Below the pieces are notes generated by a model. That model was not told where the DNA came from, did not search any database, and saw nothing but the letters and a program-made list of their open reading frames with translations. Positions 40,057-50,000 of a stretch of DNA of 64,000 nt are shown one piece after another (position 1 is the stretch's first letter; each line of letters begins with the position of its first letter). This stretch comes from Shewanella ulleungensis (GTDB lineage: Bacteria > Pseudomonadota > Gammaproteobacteria > Enterobacterales > Shewanellaceae): the NCBI RefSeq assembly GCF_014648315.1, contig NZ_BMQW01000001.1, positions 186,001 through 250,000 on the forward strand, read 5' to 3'. The position numbers and the translations under genes are program-made.

Positions 40057-42108
40057 ATGCGAAAACTTACCTTGGCCGTGTCGATTGCCAGCTTATTTGT
40101 CGGCTTTTCGGCGTGGGCAATATCACCAACGATTCAAATCAGCGAGTTACCCAAACTAGCACAAGAGCCACAACACAAAGTGGCTAGCAAGCGAGTAACG
40201 ACTTTATTTACTCGCTCGCACTACCACCGTTTTAATCTTGACGATGCCTTCTCTGAGCAAATTTACGGACGTTTTCTAGAGCAACTAGATTATCGTCGTA
40301 ATGTGCTCACAGCCGAAGATATCGCCAGTTTTGATGAGTACAAAAACCAATTTGATAATATGGTGACTTCGGGTGATATTACTCCTGCATTCACTATGTA
40401 CGATTTGGTACAAAAACGTCGTTATGAACGTTTTGCTTATGCATTAACCCTTCTAGACAAAGAATTTGATTTTACCAAAGCGGGTGATGCATACGAATTT
40501 GATCGTGAAGATGCTGCATGGCCAAAAAATGAAGCTGAAGTTAACGAATTATGGCGTCAACGCGTTAAATATGATGCATTAAATTTAAAGCTAACGGGTA
40601 AGAAATGGCCTGAAATTGTTGAAGTGTTAGAGAAGCGTTACAACAATGCCATTAAACGATTAAGCCAAACGCAAAGCGAAGATGTATTTCAAAGTGTAAT
40701 GAATGCGTTTGCCCGTAGTGTAGAACCTCATACTAGCTATTTATCGCCTCGCAATGCAGAACGTTTCCAGATGGAAATGAACTTAAGCCTTGAAGGTATT
40801 GGTGCTGTTTTGCAAATGGACGATGACTACACAGTTATTAAAAGTCTTGTTGCTGGCGGCCCTGCAGCAAATAGTGAGAAGTTATCTCCAGAAGATAAAA
40901 TTGTCGGTGTAGGTCAAAAAGACAAAGATATTGTTGATGTTATTGGCTGGCGTTTAGATGATGTAGTCGACTTGATTAAAGGCCCAAAGGGCAGTGAAGT
41001 TGTATTACAGATTTTGCCTAACAAAGGTGGCGCAAATGCTAAACCTTTTGAAGTAACTATTACACGAGACAAAATCCGTTTAGAAGATCGTGCTGCAACG
41101 TCTAAAGTGGTTGAGCCAAAAGACGGCCAATATGCGAACCGCAAGGTTGGTGTGATTCAAATTCCTGGCTTTTACATGAATTTATCGCAAGATGTCGCCA
41201 AAGAAATAGCCAAACTTGAGCAAGATAACGTAGAAGGTATCATTATTGACCTTCGTGGTAATGGCGGTGGAGCTCTCACCGAAGCCACGTTATTAACCGG
41301 TTTATTCATTGACATGGGACCAGTTGTTCAGATCCGTGATGCTAATGGTGGTGTAAATCAAAATAGCGATCACGATGGAAAAAGCGCTTATAACGGCCCA
41401 TTGACTGTCATGGTTGACCGTTACAGTGCTTCCGCCTCTGAAATTTTTGCAGCAGCGTTACAAGATTACGACAGAGCCCTTATTGTCGGTGAATCAACAT
41501 TTGGTAAAGGCACTGTGCAACAGCACAAGAGCCTAGGTAGAATTTATGATATGTACGAAAAACCAATCGGACATGTACAGTATACTATCGCTAAATTTTA
41601 CCGTATCAATGGCGGCAGTACTCAGCTAAAAGGTGTTACCCCAGATGTTCGTTTCCCAAGTGCACTTGAGCCTGGTGAATATGGTGAGTCAGAAGAGAAA
41701 AATGCTCTTCCATGGGATAAAGTGCCTGTAGCCCAATACAGTACGTTAGGTAATATAACGCCGAGCTTAATTAGTCATCTAGACGTGAAGCATAAAGCAC
41801 GTATTAGTACTGATACTGAATTTAGTTATATCTATGAAGATATTAACGAATTTAAAAAGCATCATGATGATAAAACGATTTCGCTCGTTGAAAGTGAACG
41901 CATAGCTTCACGTGAGTCTGATGATAAACGCGCTTTAGACCGTGAGAATGCCCGTCGTATTCATCAAGGTTTAGAAGCGGTTAAGTCTCTTGATGACATT
42001 GAGACAACTGACGACAGTAAGTTACCTGATGCATTTTTAGATGAAACAGCATATATCACATTAGATATGGCTGATGCAGAAAAACTGGCTAATGCTAGTA
42101 CTAAATAA
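40057..42108 (+). CDS. prc: carboxy-terminal processing protease Prc (Tsp)
   Basis: Prc is a periplasmic S41 protease that trims FtsI and degrades tagged or misfolded envelope proteins and MepS. The 683-residue protein has a signal peptide (1-22, cleavage after WA), an N-terminal helical domain, a PDZ domain around residues 240-320 (LEGIGAVLQMDDDYTVIKSLVAGGPA) and the protease core. The Ser/Lys dyad is Ser459 in YSASASEIF and Lys484 in GESTFGKGTVQ. TAAGGAG precedes the ATG at 40057; two TTG codons just upstream are too close to it. Terminator follows. Confidence 0.96.
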   Translation: MRKLTLAVSIASLFVGFSAWAISPTIQISELPKLAQEPQHKVASKRVTTLFTRSHYHRFNLDDAFSEQIYGRFLEQLDYRRNVLTAEDIASFDEYKNQFDNMVTSGDITPAFTMYDLVQKRRYERFAYALTLLDKEFDFTKAGDAYEFDREDAAWPKNEAEVNELWRQRVKYDALNLKLTGKKWPEIVEVLEKRYNNAIKRLSQTQSEDVFQSVMNAFARSVEPHTSYLSPRNAERFQMEMNLSLEGIGAVLQMDDDYTVIKSLVAGGPAANSEKLSPEDKIVGVGQKDKDIVDVIGWRLDDVVDLIKGPKGSEVVLQILPNKGGANAKPFEVTITRDKIRLEDRAATSKVVEPKDGQYANRKVGVIQIPGFYMNLSQDVAKEIAKLEQDNVEGIIIDLRGNGGGALTEATLLTGLFIDMGPVVQIRDANGGVNQNSDHDGKSAYNGPLTVMVDRYSASASEIFAAALQDYDRALIVGESTFGKGTVQQHKSLGRIYDMYEKPIGHVQYTIAKFYRINGGSTQLKGVTPDVRFPSALEPGEYGESEEKNALPWDKVPVAQYSTLGNITPSLISHLDVKHKARISTDTEFSYIYEDINEFKKHHDDKTISLVESERIASRESDDKRALDRENARRIHQGLEAVKSLDDIETTDDSKLPDAFLDETAYITLDMADAEKLANASTK

Positions 42109-42124
42109 GTCACACCGTTACTTA

Positions 42125-42150
42125 CAAAAACGCGCTTAGGCGCGTTTTTT
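42125..42150 (+). terminator. prc terminator
   Basis: AAAAACGCGC-TTAG-GCGCGTTTTTT, 17 bases after the prc stop. Confidence 0.85.
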
Positions 42151-42275
42151 CTTAATAAAATTAATATCGTTAAGTTTTTACTGTATTTAGTTAGTGGTGT
42201 AACTGCATGGTTATATTTGTTTAACTATACGATAAACACTGCAACATCAATGAGTTTGTTCGAAAAGGATCCTGT

Positions 42276-44834
42276 ATGAGCCAAGCACAAGAAAAACACC
42301 TAAAAAACTATGCCAAGCCAGCATTCACGATTACCCATGTTGATCTAAATGTCATTTTGGATGGCAAAAACACCAAAGTTACAGCGACAAGCAAAGTGAT
42401 CCGTAACGGAGATCACCAACACGAGTTGGTATTAGAGGGTGAACAAATTTCATTAAGCTCGGTTAAATTAAATGGTGTGTCTGCTAATTATCGACAGCAC
42501 GATAATCAACTGTTTATTAATACTGATCTCGCGGAGTTTGAGCTTGAAGTGATTACCTTGTTAGATCCAGAAGCAAACTCAAGTCTTGAAGGTTTGTACA
42601 TGTCTGACGGTGCTTATTGCACTCAATGTGAAGCTGAAGGTTTTCGCCGAATTACATACTTTTTAGATCGTCCTGATGTGCTAGCCATTTATACAGTGCG
42701 TATTGAGGCCGATAAATCGGCGTTTCCATTCTTACTCAGTAACGGTAATTTGGTCGATAAAGGCGAAATGCCTCGCTCTGGACGACATTTTGTTAAATGG
42801 CACGATCCATTTCCAAAACCAAGTTACTTGTTTGCCCTTGTAGCAGGAGATTTCGATTTATTAAATGATAGCTTTACTACTCAGTCAGGTCGTGAGGTTA
42901 AGTTACAAGTCTTCGTAGATAAAGGTAATTTACACAAAGCAGATCATGCTATGGCATCATTGAAAAAATCGATGAAGTGGGATGAAACACGCTTTGGCTT
43001 AGAATATGATTTAGATATTTATATGATTGTCGCTGTTGATTTTTTCAATATGGGTGCGATGGAAAATAAAGGCTTGAATGTGTTTAATACTAAATATGTT
43101 CTTGCTGATAAAGCCAGTGCAACGGATGATGATTATCACGGTATTGAGTCGGTTGTAGGCCATGAATATTTTCATAACTGGACAGGTAACCGCGTTACTT
43201 GCCGCGATTGGTTTCAATTAAGTTTAAAAGAAGGCCTAACGGTATTTCGTGATCAAGAATTCAGTTCAGATGTTGGTTCACGCGCAGTTAACCGTATTCA
43301 AGCTATTCGTGTAATGAAAAACCAACAGTTTGCTGAAGATGCGGGGCCAATGTCGCACCCCATTCGCCCTGAAAGCGTCATTGAAATGAATAATTTTTAC
43401 ACTGTGACTGTTTACGACAAAGGCGCTGAAGTTATTCGTATGATGCACACCATTCTGGGTGAAGATGGTTTCCAAGCTGGAATGAAGTGTTATTTTGAGC
43501 GCCATGATGGCCAGGCTGTAACTTGTGATGATTTCGTTAATGCTATGCAAGATGCCAGCGGCAAAGATTTAACACTGTTTAGGCGCTGGTATAGTCAAGC
43601 AGGAACGCCTGTGGTGACGGTTACCGATAAGTTTGATGCCGACAAAGGTGAATACCATTTAACTGTTGCTCAACACGTTGTCTCTAAAGGAGTGAAAGGT
43701 CAAACTTTACATATTCCTTTTAGTATTGAGCTGTTAGACAGTTCAGGAACGTCGTTAGTTAATAAAGTATTGGATGTGACTAAATCCATTCAAACATTTG
43801 TGTTTGACGAGATAAGTTCAGTGCCAACACCTTCGTTGTTACAGGATTTCTCTGCCCCTGTTAAATTAGTTTATGATTTTACTATTGAACAACTTGTGCA
43901 TTTAATGCGCTATGCATCTAGTGAGGTTGCTCGTTGGGAAGCCTCTGTTCAATTAGTTAGCCAAACTATTTGGACTAACATTGCTCAATTACAACAACAG
44001 CAAGTAATGACCGTTGACAGTCGAGTTATCGAAGCATTTAGGGGCATTATTTTAGATGTGAATATAGACCAAGCCCTTGTTGCTGAGATTTTATCTATTC
44101 CATCTGCTTCAGCATTAATTGAACAAGTTAATACTGTTGATTTAGATGCCCTTGCCAAAGCCAGGGAATTCGTCGTTGAAGAGTTGGCTACCGCATGTGA
44201 AGATGAATTATTAGTACGTTATCGCGAACTTGCTAATATCGATGATGCAGGAGCTCGTGCATTTAAAAATATCGCCTTAAGTTTATTGTGCCAGATATCT
44301 GATGTGCATGAGAGTCTGGTTGAAAAACAATATTATGCAGCGCAAAACATGACTGATTGTCTTGGGGCATTAAAAGCAGCAGCCACAGCGCAATTAGCGT
44401 GTTTACCTGCTTTGTTAAGTGACTTTGAGTCTAAATGGCATTCTACACCATTAGTGATGGATAAGTGGCTTACGTTGCAAGCACTTATTAATAGTGATGA
44501 TGTAATTGAAAATATTAAACAATTAACTAAACACAATAGTTTTAGTTTCTCTAATCCAAATCGTGTGCGTTCATTAATTGGTGCGTTTGCAGCAGCGAAT
44601 ACTTATCAATTCCATCGTGCTGATGGTGAAGGTTATCGCTATTTAACTAAAATTTTAGTTAAATTGAATAAAAGCAACCCCCAAGTTGCTTCACGAATGA
44701 TTACTCCATTAATCCAATTTGCAAAATTTGATGCAACAAGGCAGGAGTTGATGAAGCAGTGTTTGCAAGAGCTCAAAAACTTGCCAGATTTATCGAAAGA
44801 TTTATACGAAAAAGTCACTAAATCGTTGGCTTAA
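42276..44834 (+). CDS. pepN: aminopeptidase N
   Basis: PepN is the main cytosolic broad-specificity M1 aminopeptidase. The 852-residue protein has the exopeptidase motif GAMENKGLNVF near residue 259 and the zinc site HEYFH at 296-300 with the third ligand Glu319 in LKEGL. The C-terminal helical domain starts near 550. The length is slightly below the 870 of E. coli. AAGGA precedes the ATG. Confidence 0.97.
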   Translation: MSQAQEKHLKNYAKPAFTITHVDLNVILDGKNTKVTATSKVIRNGDHQHELVLEGEQISLSSVKLNGVSANYRQHDNQLFINTDLAEFELEVITLLDPEANSSLEGLYMSDGAYCTQCEAEGFRRITYFLDRPDVLAIYTVRIEADKSAFPFLLSNGNLVDKGEMPRSGRHFVKWHDPFPKPSYLFALVAGDFDLLNDSFTTQSGREVKLQVFVDKGNLHKADHAMASLKKSMKWDETRFGLEYDLDIYMIVAVDFFNMGAMENKGLNVFNTKYVLADKASATDDDYHGIESVVGHEYFHNWTGNRVTCRDWFQLSLKEGLTVFRDQEFSSDVGSRAVNRIQAIRVMKNQQFAEDAGPMSHPIRPESVIEMNNFYTVTVYDKGAEVIRMMHTILGEDGFQAGMKCYFERHDGQAVTCDDFVNAMQDASGKDLTLFRRWYSQAGTPVVTVTDKFDADKGEYHLTVAQHVVSKGVKGQTLHIPFSIELLDSSGTSLVNKVLDVTKSIQTFVFDEISSVPTPSLLQDFSAPVKLVYDFTIEQLVHLMRYASSEVARWEASVQLVSQTIWTNIAQLQQQQVMTVDSRVIEAFRGIILDVNIDQALVAEILSIPSASALIEQVNTVDLDALAKAREFVVEELATACEDELLVRYRELANIDDAGARAFKNIALSLLCQISDVHESLVEKQYYAAQNMTDCLGALKAAATAQLACLPALLSDFESKWHSTPLVMDKWLTLQALINSDDVIENIKQLTKHNSFSFSNPNRVRSLIGAFAAANTYQFHRADGEGYRYLTKILVKLNKSNPQVASRMITPLIQFAKFDATRQELMKQCLQELKNLPDLSKDLYEKVTKSLA

Positions 44835-44890
44835 TAGTTGTCGTTTTACTGTCATCTTATTAAGATTGACTGATGACAAAATTGGCATTT

Positions 44891-44917
44891 AAAAAGGAGA
44901 GCTTGCTCTCCTTTTTT
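44891..44917 (+). terminator. hairpin terminator/attenuator between pepN and DUF2835 gene
   Basis: AAAAAGGAGAGC-TT-GCTCTCCTTTTTT ends 13 bases before the start of the DUF2835 gene, whose ribosome binding site (GGAG) follows directly. It can end pepN transcripts; expression of the next gene would then depend on read-through. Confidence 0.75.
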
Positions 44918-44929
44918 GTGGAGAAAGCA

Positions 44930-45145
44930 ATGGAATTATACTTTTCTTTGAATGTAAGCTACGACGCTTTTTTACCGTACTACCAAGGGGTTGCTGAAAA
45001 AGTAGAAGTGCGTGATCAGCATGGAAGAGTGTTGCACATCAATGGTAAGTATTTTAGACCATTTTTAACCCCCCAAGGGATACGGGGTAAGTTTAAATTA
45101 ATGTTAAATAATGATGGAAGTTTTAAATCACTTAATAAAGTTTAG
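44930..45145 (+). CDS. DUF2835 family protein, function unknown
   Basis: A 71-residue soluble protein beginning MELYFSLNVSYDAFLPYYQG, with GRVLHINGKYFRPFLTPQGIRGKF and an FKSL-type end. I recognise it as the DUF2835 family of small proteins found next to pepN in Shewanella and related genera; no function is known to me. The open frame extends 19 codons upstream through the hairpin, but the ATG at 44930 has GGAG at good spacing and matches the family length. A weak imperfect hairpin (GTTT-GAGT/ACTC-AAAC) at 45140-45161 lies across and beyond the stop region. Confidence 0.8.
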   Translation: MELYFSLNVSYDAFLPYYQGVAEKVEVRDQHGRVLHINGKYFRPFLTPQGIRGKFKLMLNNDGSFKSLNKV

Positions 45146-45461
45146 AGTTTATACTCCAAACGTTTGATTGATTCATGTTATGGTAAAGTTAATAATATGA
45201 TTATTTATAAGTGCATGAAAATAAACTTTTTTCGTTAGTGGTTCATTCTTTGTAACCTTTTCTATTTTCTCAATTCAAATATAAGCTAGTTTTTTTCGAT
45301 GTTATTTAGCTGGACATCGTTAATTTTCTTAAACATTTTCTTTTTTTTGACCTTGCTCAATATAGTTAAATGCTGTAACAATGGTGTTGCCTGTGGGCTA
45401 ACAAGATGTTGGTTTTAATTCCTATAACAACTAATCCAACAGGTTACGGAGATGAACTAAA
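45146..45461 (+). promoter_or_regulatory. intergenic region upstream of DUF1302 cassette
   Basis: About 315 A+T-rich bases with a CAAACGTTTG palindrome at 45157-45166. It must hold the promoter of the four-gene cassette, but I see no unambiguous -35/-10 pair. GGAG precedes the first gene. Confidence 0.35.
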
Positions 45462-47510
45462 ATGAATATTGTTAAAAAAAGATTTAACAAGTCGGCTCTC
45501 GCTTTGGGGGTGGTGTCGGCATTATGTTTGGGTATGAGCACTTCAGCCTCAGCAGTTTCGTTTGATTGGGGTGATGTTCAAGGAACATTTGACTCTACAT
45601 GGACAGCAGGTGCAAGTTGGCGAGTATCTGACCGCGACTGGAGCGGTCAAATTGGTAAGGTAAACCAACCTCAATTTGATTGGTCTGGTTATTCTGCTTT
45701 TGGTGGTGCCTTTGGTTCGACCAAATACACTTCTGCTCAAATTTGGGACCAATCTGGTTCATATTCGAGCAACAATGATTTAAGTAACTTATTGTATGCT
45801 AAAGGTGATACTACATCTGAGATTGTAAAAGGTCTTCATGAGTTATCACTAAAATACGAAAACTATGGTCTTTTCCTTCGTGGAATGTACTTCTACGATC
45901 GTAAATTAAATGATGGTAGTTATGATTTCAATGACCCGTTGACGGGCCAAAAGTTTGACCCTTGTGAAGATGGCGAAGCATCAGAAGTGCAATGTAAAGA
46001 CATTCGCTTATTAGATGCGTTTGTCTATGGCAACTGGGATTTAAATGACGGTGCTAACCCATTAAGTGTACGAGTGGGTAGTCAGGTTGTTTCTTGGGGA
46101 GAAAGCGCGCTTATTTCGCATGGTATTGCTGAAATTAACGCTGTCGATTTAAACATCCTTAATGCACCAGGTTCAGAGCTCAAAGAAGCATTTCGTCCTC
46201 AAGGGATGGTTTGGGCTTCTTTAGGGTTAACTGAAAACCTCAACGTTGAAGCTTTCTATCAATATGAGTGGCAGGGCATTTGGGTTCCTACACCAGGTTC
46301 TAACTTTGCAACTAACGATTTTGCGGGTTTTGGTGGCTACGATCAAAATGCGCAGCTAGGGTTTAACTCTAACCCTGATATCAATCAAGACTTCTTAATT
46401 TCTGAATATTCCCGTTTATACGAAGCAGCTGCTGCAACAGGGTTTAACTCTGCTTATGCGGCTTATATGACGGCTTATTCAACTAAAGTGGCTTTGGTTC
46501 AAGATGCGGCTGATCCTAGTGATGATGGTCAATACGGTATTAAACTTGGTTATTACTCACCAGAATTAGGTGAAACAGAGTTTGGTTTGTACTACATGAA
46601 TTACCACAGTCGCCGTCCTATTATTAGTGGTACAGCCTCTAACTTCACATCAGAAGCGATTGCTCGAGATTATGGTCGTTTAGCGGCTAGCGGCGGTAAT
46701 ATTGATCGTGACTTATTACTCAGCATGGAAACGTTTACTAAATCACAAATTGTTTATCCTGAAGATATTCAATTATATGGTTTTAGCTTTAACACATTAG
46801 TCGGTGATACTTCAGTTGCCGGTGAAATTGCTCACCGTGTTGACGAACCATTACAAATCGATGATGTCGAACTATTGTTTGCTGCAATGCCTCAGCAGTT
46901 AGCGAATGCGGGTTTACGTCCAGATCTCGATGGCATTTCTCAAATGGATGTTTATTCTCCTGGAGAAACGGTTGATGGGTATATCACTCGTGACACCACT
47001 CAGGCTCAAATGACGTTTACTCATTTATTTGGCCCAACATTAGGGTTAGATAACTTAACCATGCTTGCTGAAGTGGGTGGTGTTTGGATCCATGACATGC
47101 CAGGATTTGATGAGTTGCGTCTAAGCGGTCCTGGTACTGCGCGCTCTGGTGGTAACCCTGATATGCCAGGTATTATTGAAGCATTACACAATGGCCCTGA
47201 AACTAATCCATTCCCAACCGATTTTGCTTGGGGTTATCGTCTAGTGGCTAAAGCTGACTTTAATAACGTGTTTGCTGGGGTAAACATGTATCCACGCATC
47301 ATTTTTTCACATGATGTTAACGGTATAACACCTGATCCTATGTTCTTATTTACAGAGGGCAGAAAATCAGTTGCGATAGGTCTAAACTTTGATTATCAAA
47401 GTCGTTGGGGCGCTGATATTTCTTACAACAACTTCTTTGGTGGTGTAGGAACAACAAATGCGATGACTGACAGAGATTACATCTCTTTAAACGTCAAGTA
47501 TTCGATCTAA
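45462..47510 (+). CDS. DUF1302 family outer-membrane protein
   Basis: A 682-residue exported protein. Residues 1-31 form a signal peptide with cleavage near ASA-VSF. The mature part is rich in Gly, Asn, Asp and aromatic residues and in alternating beta patterns (GTFDSTWTAGASWRVSDRDW; SYNNFFGGVGTTNAMTDRDYISLNVKYSI), and ends in an isoleucine after a terminal beta strand, as outer-membrane barrels do. I recognise the DUF1302 family, which is repeatedly found beside DUF1329 and RND-type genes in Pseudomonas, Marinobacter and Shewanella. A role as the outer-membrane component for a hydrophobic substrate is inference. It lies 13 bases upstream of the DUF1329 gene. Confidence 0.82.
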   Translation: MNIVKKRFNKSALALGVVSALCLGMSTSASAVSFDWGDVQGTFDSTWTAGASWRVSDRDWSGQIGKVNQPQFDWSGYSAFGGAFGSTKYTSAQIWDQSGSYSSNNDLSNLLYAKGDTTSEIVKGLHELSLKYENYGLFLRGMYFYDRKLNDGSYDFNDPLTGQKFDPCEDGEASEVQCKDIRLLDAFVYGNWDLNDGANPLSVRVGSQVVSWGESALISHGIAEINAVDLNILNAPGSELKEAFRPQGMVWASLGLTENLNVEAFYQYEWQGIWVPTPGSNFATNDFAGFGGYDQNAQLGFNSNPDINQDFLISEYSRLYEAAAATGFNSAYAAYMTAYSTKVALVQDAADPSDDGQYGIKLGYYSPELGETEFGLYYMNYHSRRPIISGTASNFTSEAIARDYGRLAASGGNIDRDLLLSMETFTKSQIVYPEDIQLYGFSFNTLVGDTSVAGEIAHRVDEPLQIDDVELLFAAMPQQLANAGLRPDLDGISQMDVYSPGETVDGYITRDTTQAQMTFTHLFGPTLGLDNLTMLAEVGGVWIHDMPGFDELRLSGPGTARSGGNPDMPGIIEALHNGPETNPFPTDFAWGYRLVAKADFNNVFAGVNMYPRIIFSHDVNGITPDPMFLFTEGRKSVAIGLNFDYQSRWGADISYNNFFGGVGTTNAMTDRDYISLNVKYSI

Positions 47511-47523
47511 AAGGATAATTATA

Positions 47524-48888
47524 ATGAAGAAACTGACGATATTATCGGCAGCAGTGATTATGGCACTTGGTGCACCTGCTGCGCTGGCGAAAGTATCACA
47601 AGCTGACGCTGACACATTAGGCACGACGTTAACTCCTTTGGGCGGTGAAAAAGCGGCTAATGCCGATGGTTCAATCCCAGCTTGGGACGGTGGTATTACT
47701 AAGCCTGTTGCAGGTTACACCAAAGGAATGCATCACCCGGATCCATTCCCTGAAGATAAAATATTATTTACCATTACCAATGCTAACAAAGCACAATATG
47801 CAGAGTTTTTAACGCCAGGCCAGAATAAGCTATTAGAGCTTTATCCTGATACGTACAAAATGAATGTGTATCAATCTCGTCGCAGTGCATCTGTACCTCA
47901 GTATGTTTACGATGCAACTAAAGTTAATGCCGTTAATGCAGAATTAGTTTCTCAAGGTAACGGTATCTCCGGCGCAACAATTGGTGTACCGTTTCCAATT
48001 CCTGCTAATGGTTTAGAAGTCATTTGGAACCATATTTTACGTTATCGTGGTGTCGATGTAGAAACTTATCGAAGCCAAGCCGCACCAACCTCAAGCGGTT
48101 CTTATACCTTGGTTGAAAATGCGGAAGAGATTCGTTTTGAATATACTCGTCCTGAAGTGACCTTAGATAAGCTAAAAGAGACCAACACTTTGTTTTATTT
48201 TAAACAAGTTGTTACACAACCCGCTCGTTTAGCTGGTACTGCTTTGTTGGTAAAAGAAACCATGGACCAAGAGGCTTTACCTCGTCAAGCATGGACTTAC
48301 AACACCGGACAGCGTCGCGTTCGTAAAGCTCCTAACGTGGCATTTGATACACCAGGCACAGTATCTGACGGGTTAAGAACCACAGATGACTTCGATATGT
48401 TTAACGGTTCTCCTTCGCGTTACAACTGGGAACTTGTTGGCAAAAAAGAAGTTTATATTCCTTACAATGATTACAAGCTACATTCAGACAAGTTAAAGTA
48501 TGACCAAATTATAAAACCTGGTCATATCAACCCTGAATATGCTCGTTATGAAAAACATCGTGTTTGGGAAGTGAAAGCAACGTTGAAAGACGGTATGCGT
48601 CATATCTATAAAACTCGTGTGTTTTATATTGACGAGGATTCATGGCAGGTGTCTTTAACTGATATGTACGATAACCGCGACGAGTTATATCGTGTCGGTG
48701 TTGCACATACGATTAACTACTATGATGCATTAACGAATTGGAGTACGTTAGAAGTATTCCATGACTTACAATCACGTCGTTACTTAGCAATGGGATTGGA
48801 TAACGAAGGCCGCATGTACAACTTTGATGCGTCACTTTCAGAATCTAACTTTACCCCAGATGCGCTAAGACGTGCCGGTATTCGTTAA
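47524..48888 (+). CDS. DUF1329 family periplasmic protein
   Basis: A 454-residue exported protein with a clean signal peptide (1-22, cleavage after ALA-KVS). The mature N-terminus reads LTPLGGEKAANADGSIPAWDGG, a hallmark of DUF1329; later blocks are RQAWTYNTGQRRVRKAPNVAFDTP and WEVKATLKDGMRHIYKTRVFYIDEDSWQ. The beta-rich tail is reminiscent of LolA/LolB-type lipid-binding folds, as I recall for this family, but no residue proves this. It is the second gene of the cassette and probably binds or shuttles the hydrophobic cargo in the periplasm (inference). AAGGATAATT precedes the start. Confidence 0.85.
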   Translation: MKKLTILSAAVIMALGAPAALAKVSQADADTLGTTLTPLGGEKAANADGSIPAWDGGITKPVAGYTKGMHHPDPFPEDKILFTITNANKAQYAEFLTPGQNKLLELYPDTYKMNVYQSRRSASVPQYVYDATKVNAVNAELVSQGNGISGATIGVPFPIPANGLEVIWNHILRYRGVDVETYRSQAAPTSSGSYTLVENAEEIRFEYTRPEVTLDKLKETNTLFYFKQVVTQPARLAGTALLVKETMDQEALPRQAWTYNTGQRRVRKAPNVAFDTPGTVSDGLRTTDDFDMFNGSPSRYNWELVGKKEVYIPYNDYKLHSDKLKYDQIIKPGHINPEYARYEKHRVWEVKATLKDGMRHIYKTRVFYIDEDSWQVSLTDMYDNRDELYRVGVAHTINYYDALTNWSTLEVFHDLQSRRYLAMGLDNEGRMYNFDASLSESNFTPDALRRAGIR

Positions 48889-48903
48889 TTAGCCGTAAAA
48901 AAT

Positions 48904-48920
48904 GGGGCGCTTAGCGCCCC
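48904..48920 (+). other. GC-rich hairpin between DUF1329 and Ycf48-like genes
   Basis: GGGGCGC-TTA-GCGCCCC without a following T run. More likely an mRNA-stabilising or processing hairpin within the operon than a full terminator; it may set a lower level for the two downstream genes. Confidence 0.5.
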
Positions 48921-48941
48921 TTCATTGTTAAGGAAGTTTGT

Positions 48942-49952
48942 ATGACGTTTAGCATGCTTCGCAGTGCAGTGGCGATTGGGATTAGTGCATGTTTATATAC
49001 TGCTTCAGTCAATGCCCAATTAGACCCTCTTACTGTTCAAATTCAACCTTTAGCTCAATCCTCATTATTGCTTGATATTGCCAATGCTGGCGACCATCTT
49101 GTTGCCGTAGGGCAGCGTGGCAATGTGCTACTACTTAAAAATGGTCAATGGCAACAAGTCGCTACACCTGTATTAACTCAGCTAACTAAAGTGTTTTTTT
49201 TCGATGAGAATAAAGGCTGGGCTGTTGGTCATGATGCAACGATTATTCATACCGAAGACGGTGGTGAGACGTGGTCGTTACAAATGCAATCAACTGATAT
49301 TGAAAAACCTTTTTTAGATGTGCGTTTCTATACCGCTAATGATGGTATTGCCGTTGGTGCTTACGGGTTATTTTATCGTACAGCAGATGGCGGAAAAACT
49401 TGGCAAGACGAATTCCACCAAGAGTTACTCTTTGAAGAAGATATTGCTTATTTAAATGAGTTAAAAGCTGAGGATGAGGCTCTTTATTTATCTGAACGCT
49501 CTGCCTTATTGCCACATTTTAATCGTTTGATTCGTTTAGCCGATCAGCGTTTATTATTAGTCGGTGAATTAGGTATGGTTGCCGTATCAGAAGATAACGG
49601 TCAAACTTTTACTAAAGTCGATTTTGATTATGATGGCTCGATGTTTAATGCAATTCAGATGGGTGACAATATCTACGTCATGGGGTTGCGTGGACATGTC
49701 TTCAAATCAGATTTAACATTATCAGAATGGCAGCAAGTTGAGTTACCCGTTGAATCATCTATTAATGGGGCGCTTGTTACTGCCAATAATGAGTTATACC
49801 TTGTAGGAAATGCTGGGGTTGTATTGTCTATTGATGGTACCAAAGCAGAAATCGTCACTCGACGCCAAGGTGAAAACATTGTGGCAATTGCGAAGGACAG
49901 TAAAGGCCAGTTATGGTTTGCCGGTTCTAAGGGACTGTTCCAGCTTAACTAA
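48942..49952 (+). CDS. Ycf48-like/BNR-repeat beta-propeller protein
   Basis: A 336-residue exported protein with a signal peptide (1-26, cleavage near VNA-QLD). Repeated propeller blades carry the pattern G-x-x-G-x-x-x-x-S-x-DGG-x-T-W: GWAVGHDATIIHTEDGGETW, GIAVGAYGLFYRTADGGKTW, LLLVGELGMVAVSEDNGQTF and further weaker ones. This is the Ycf48 (photosystem II assembly factor-like) family. In a non-photosynthetic bacterium it more likely acts as an envelope scaffold or assembly factor for the adjacent RND transporter, with which it is persistently paired. That is inference. Confidence 0.85.
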   Translation: MTFSMLRSAVAIGISACLYTASVNAQLDPLTVQIQPLAQSSLLLDIANAGDHLVAVGQRGNVLLLKNGQWQQVATPVLTQLTKVFFFDENKGWAVGHDATIIHTEDGGETWSLQMQSTDIEKPFLDVRFYTANDGIAVGAYGLFYRTADGGKTWQDEFHQELLFEEDIAYLNELKAEDEALYLSERSALLPHFNRLIRLADQRLLLVGELGMVAVSEDNGQTFTKVDFDYDGSMFNAIQMGDNIYVMGLRGHVFKSDLTLSEWQQVELPVESSINGALVTANNELYLVGNAGVVLSIDGTKAEIVTRRQGENIVAIAKDSKGQLWFAGSKGLFQLN

Positions 49953-50000
49953 CCTAAGGGTTAGATTGGATTATAAAACAACAATAATAGGGCCGATAAG

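Noticed and set aside
44873..44929. 19-codon N-terminal extension of the DUF2835 gene
   Set aside because: Runs through a terminator hairpin and gives an atypical leader; an internal ATG with GGAG fits the family.
45157..45166. PsrA-type fatty acid regulator site upstream of the DUF1302 cassette (CAAACGTTTG)
   Set aside because: The PsrA consensus as I know it needs a 2-4 base gap between half-sites; here there is none, and the string also forms part of a weak hairpin after the DUF2835 gene.
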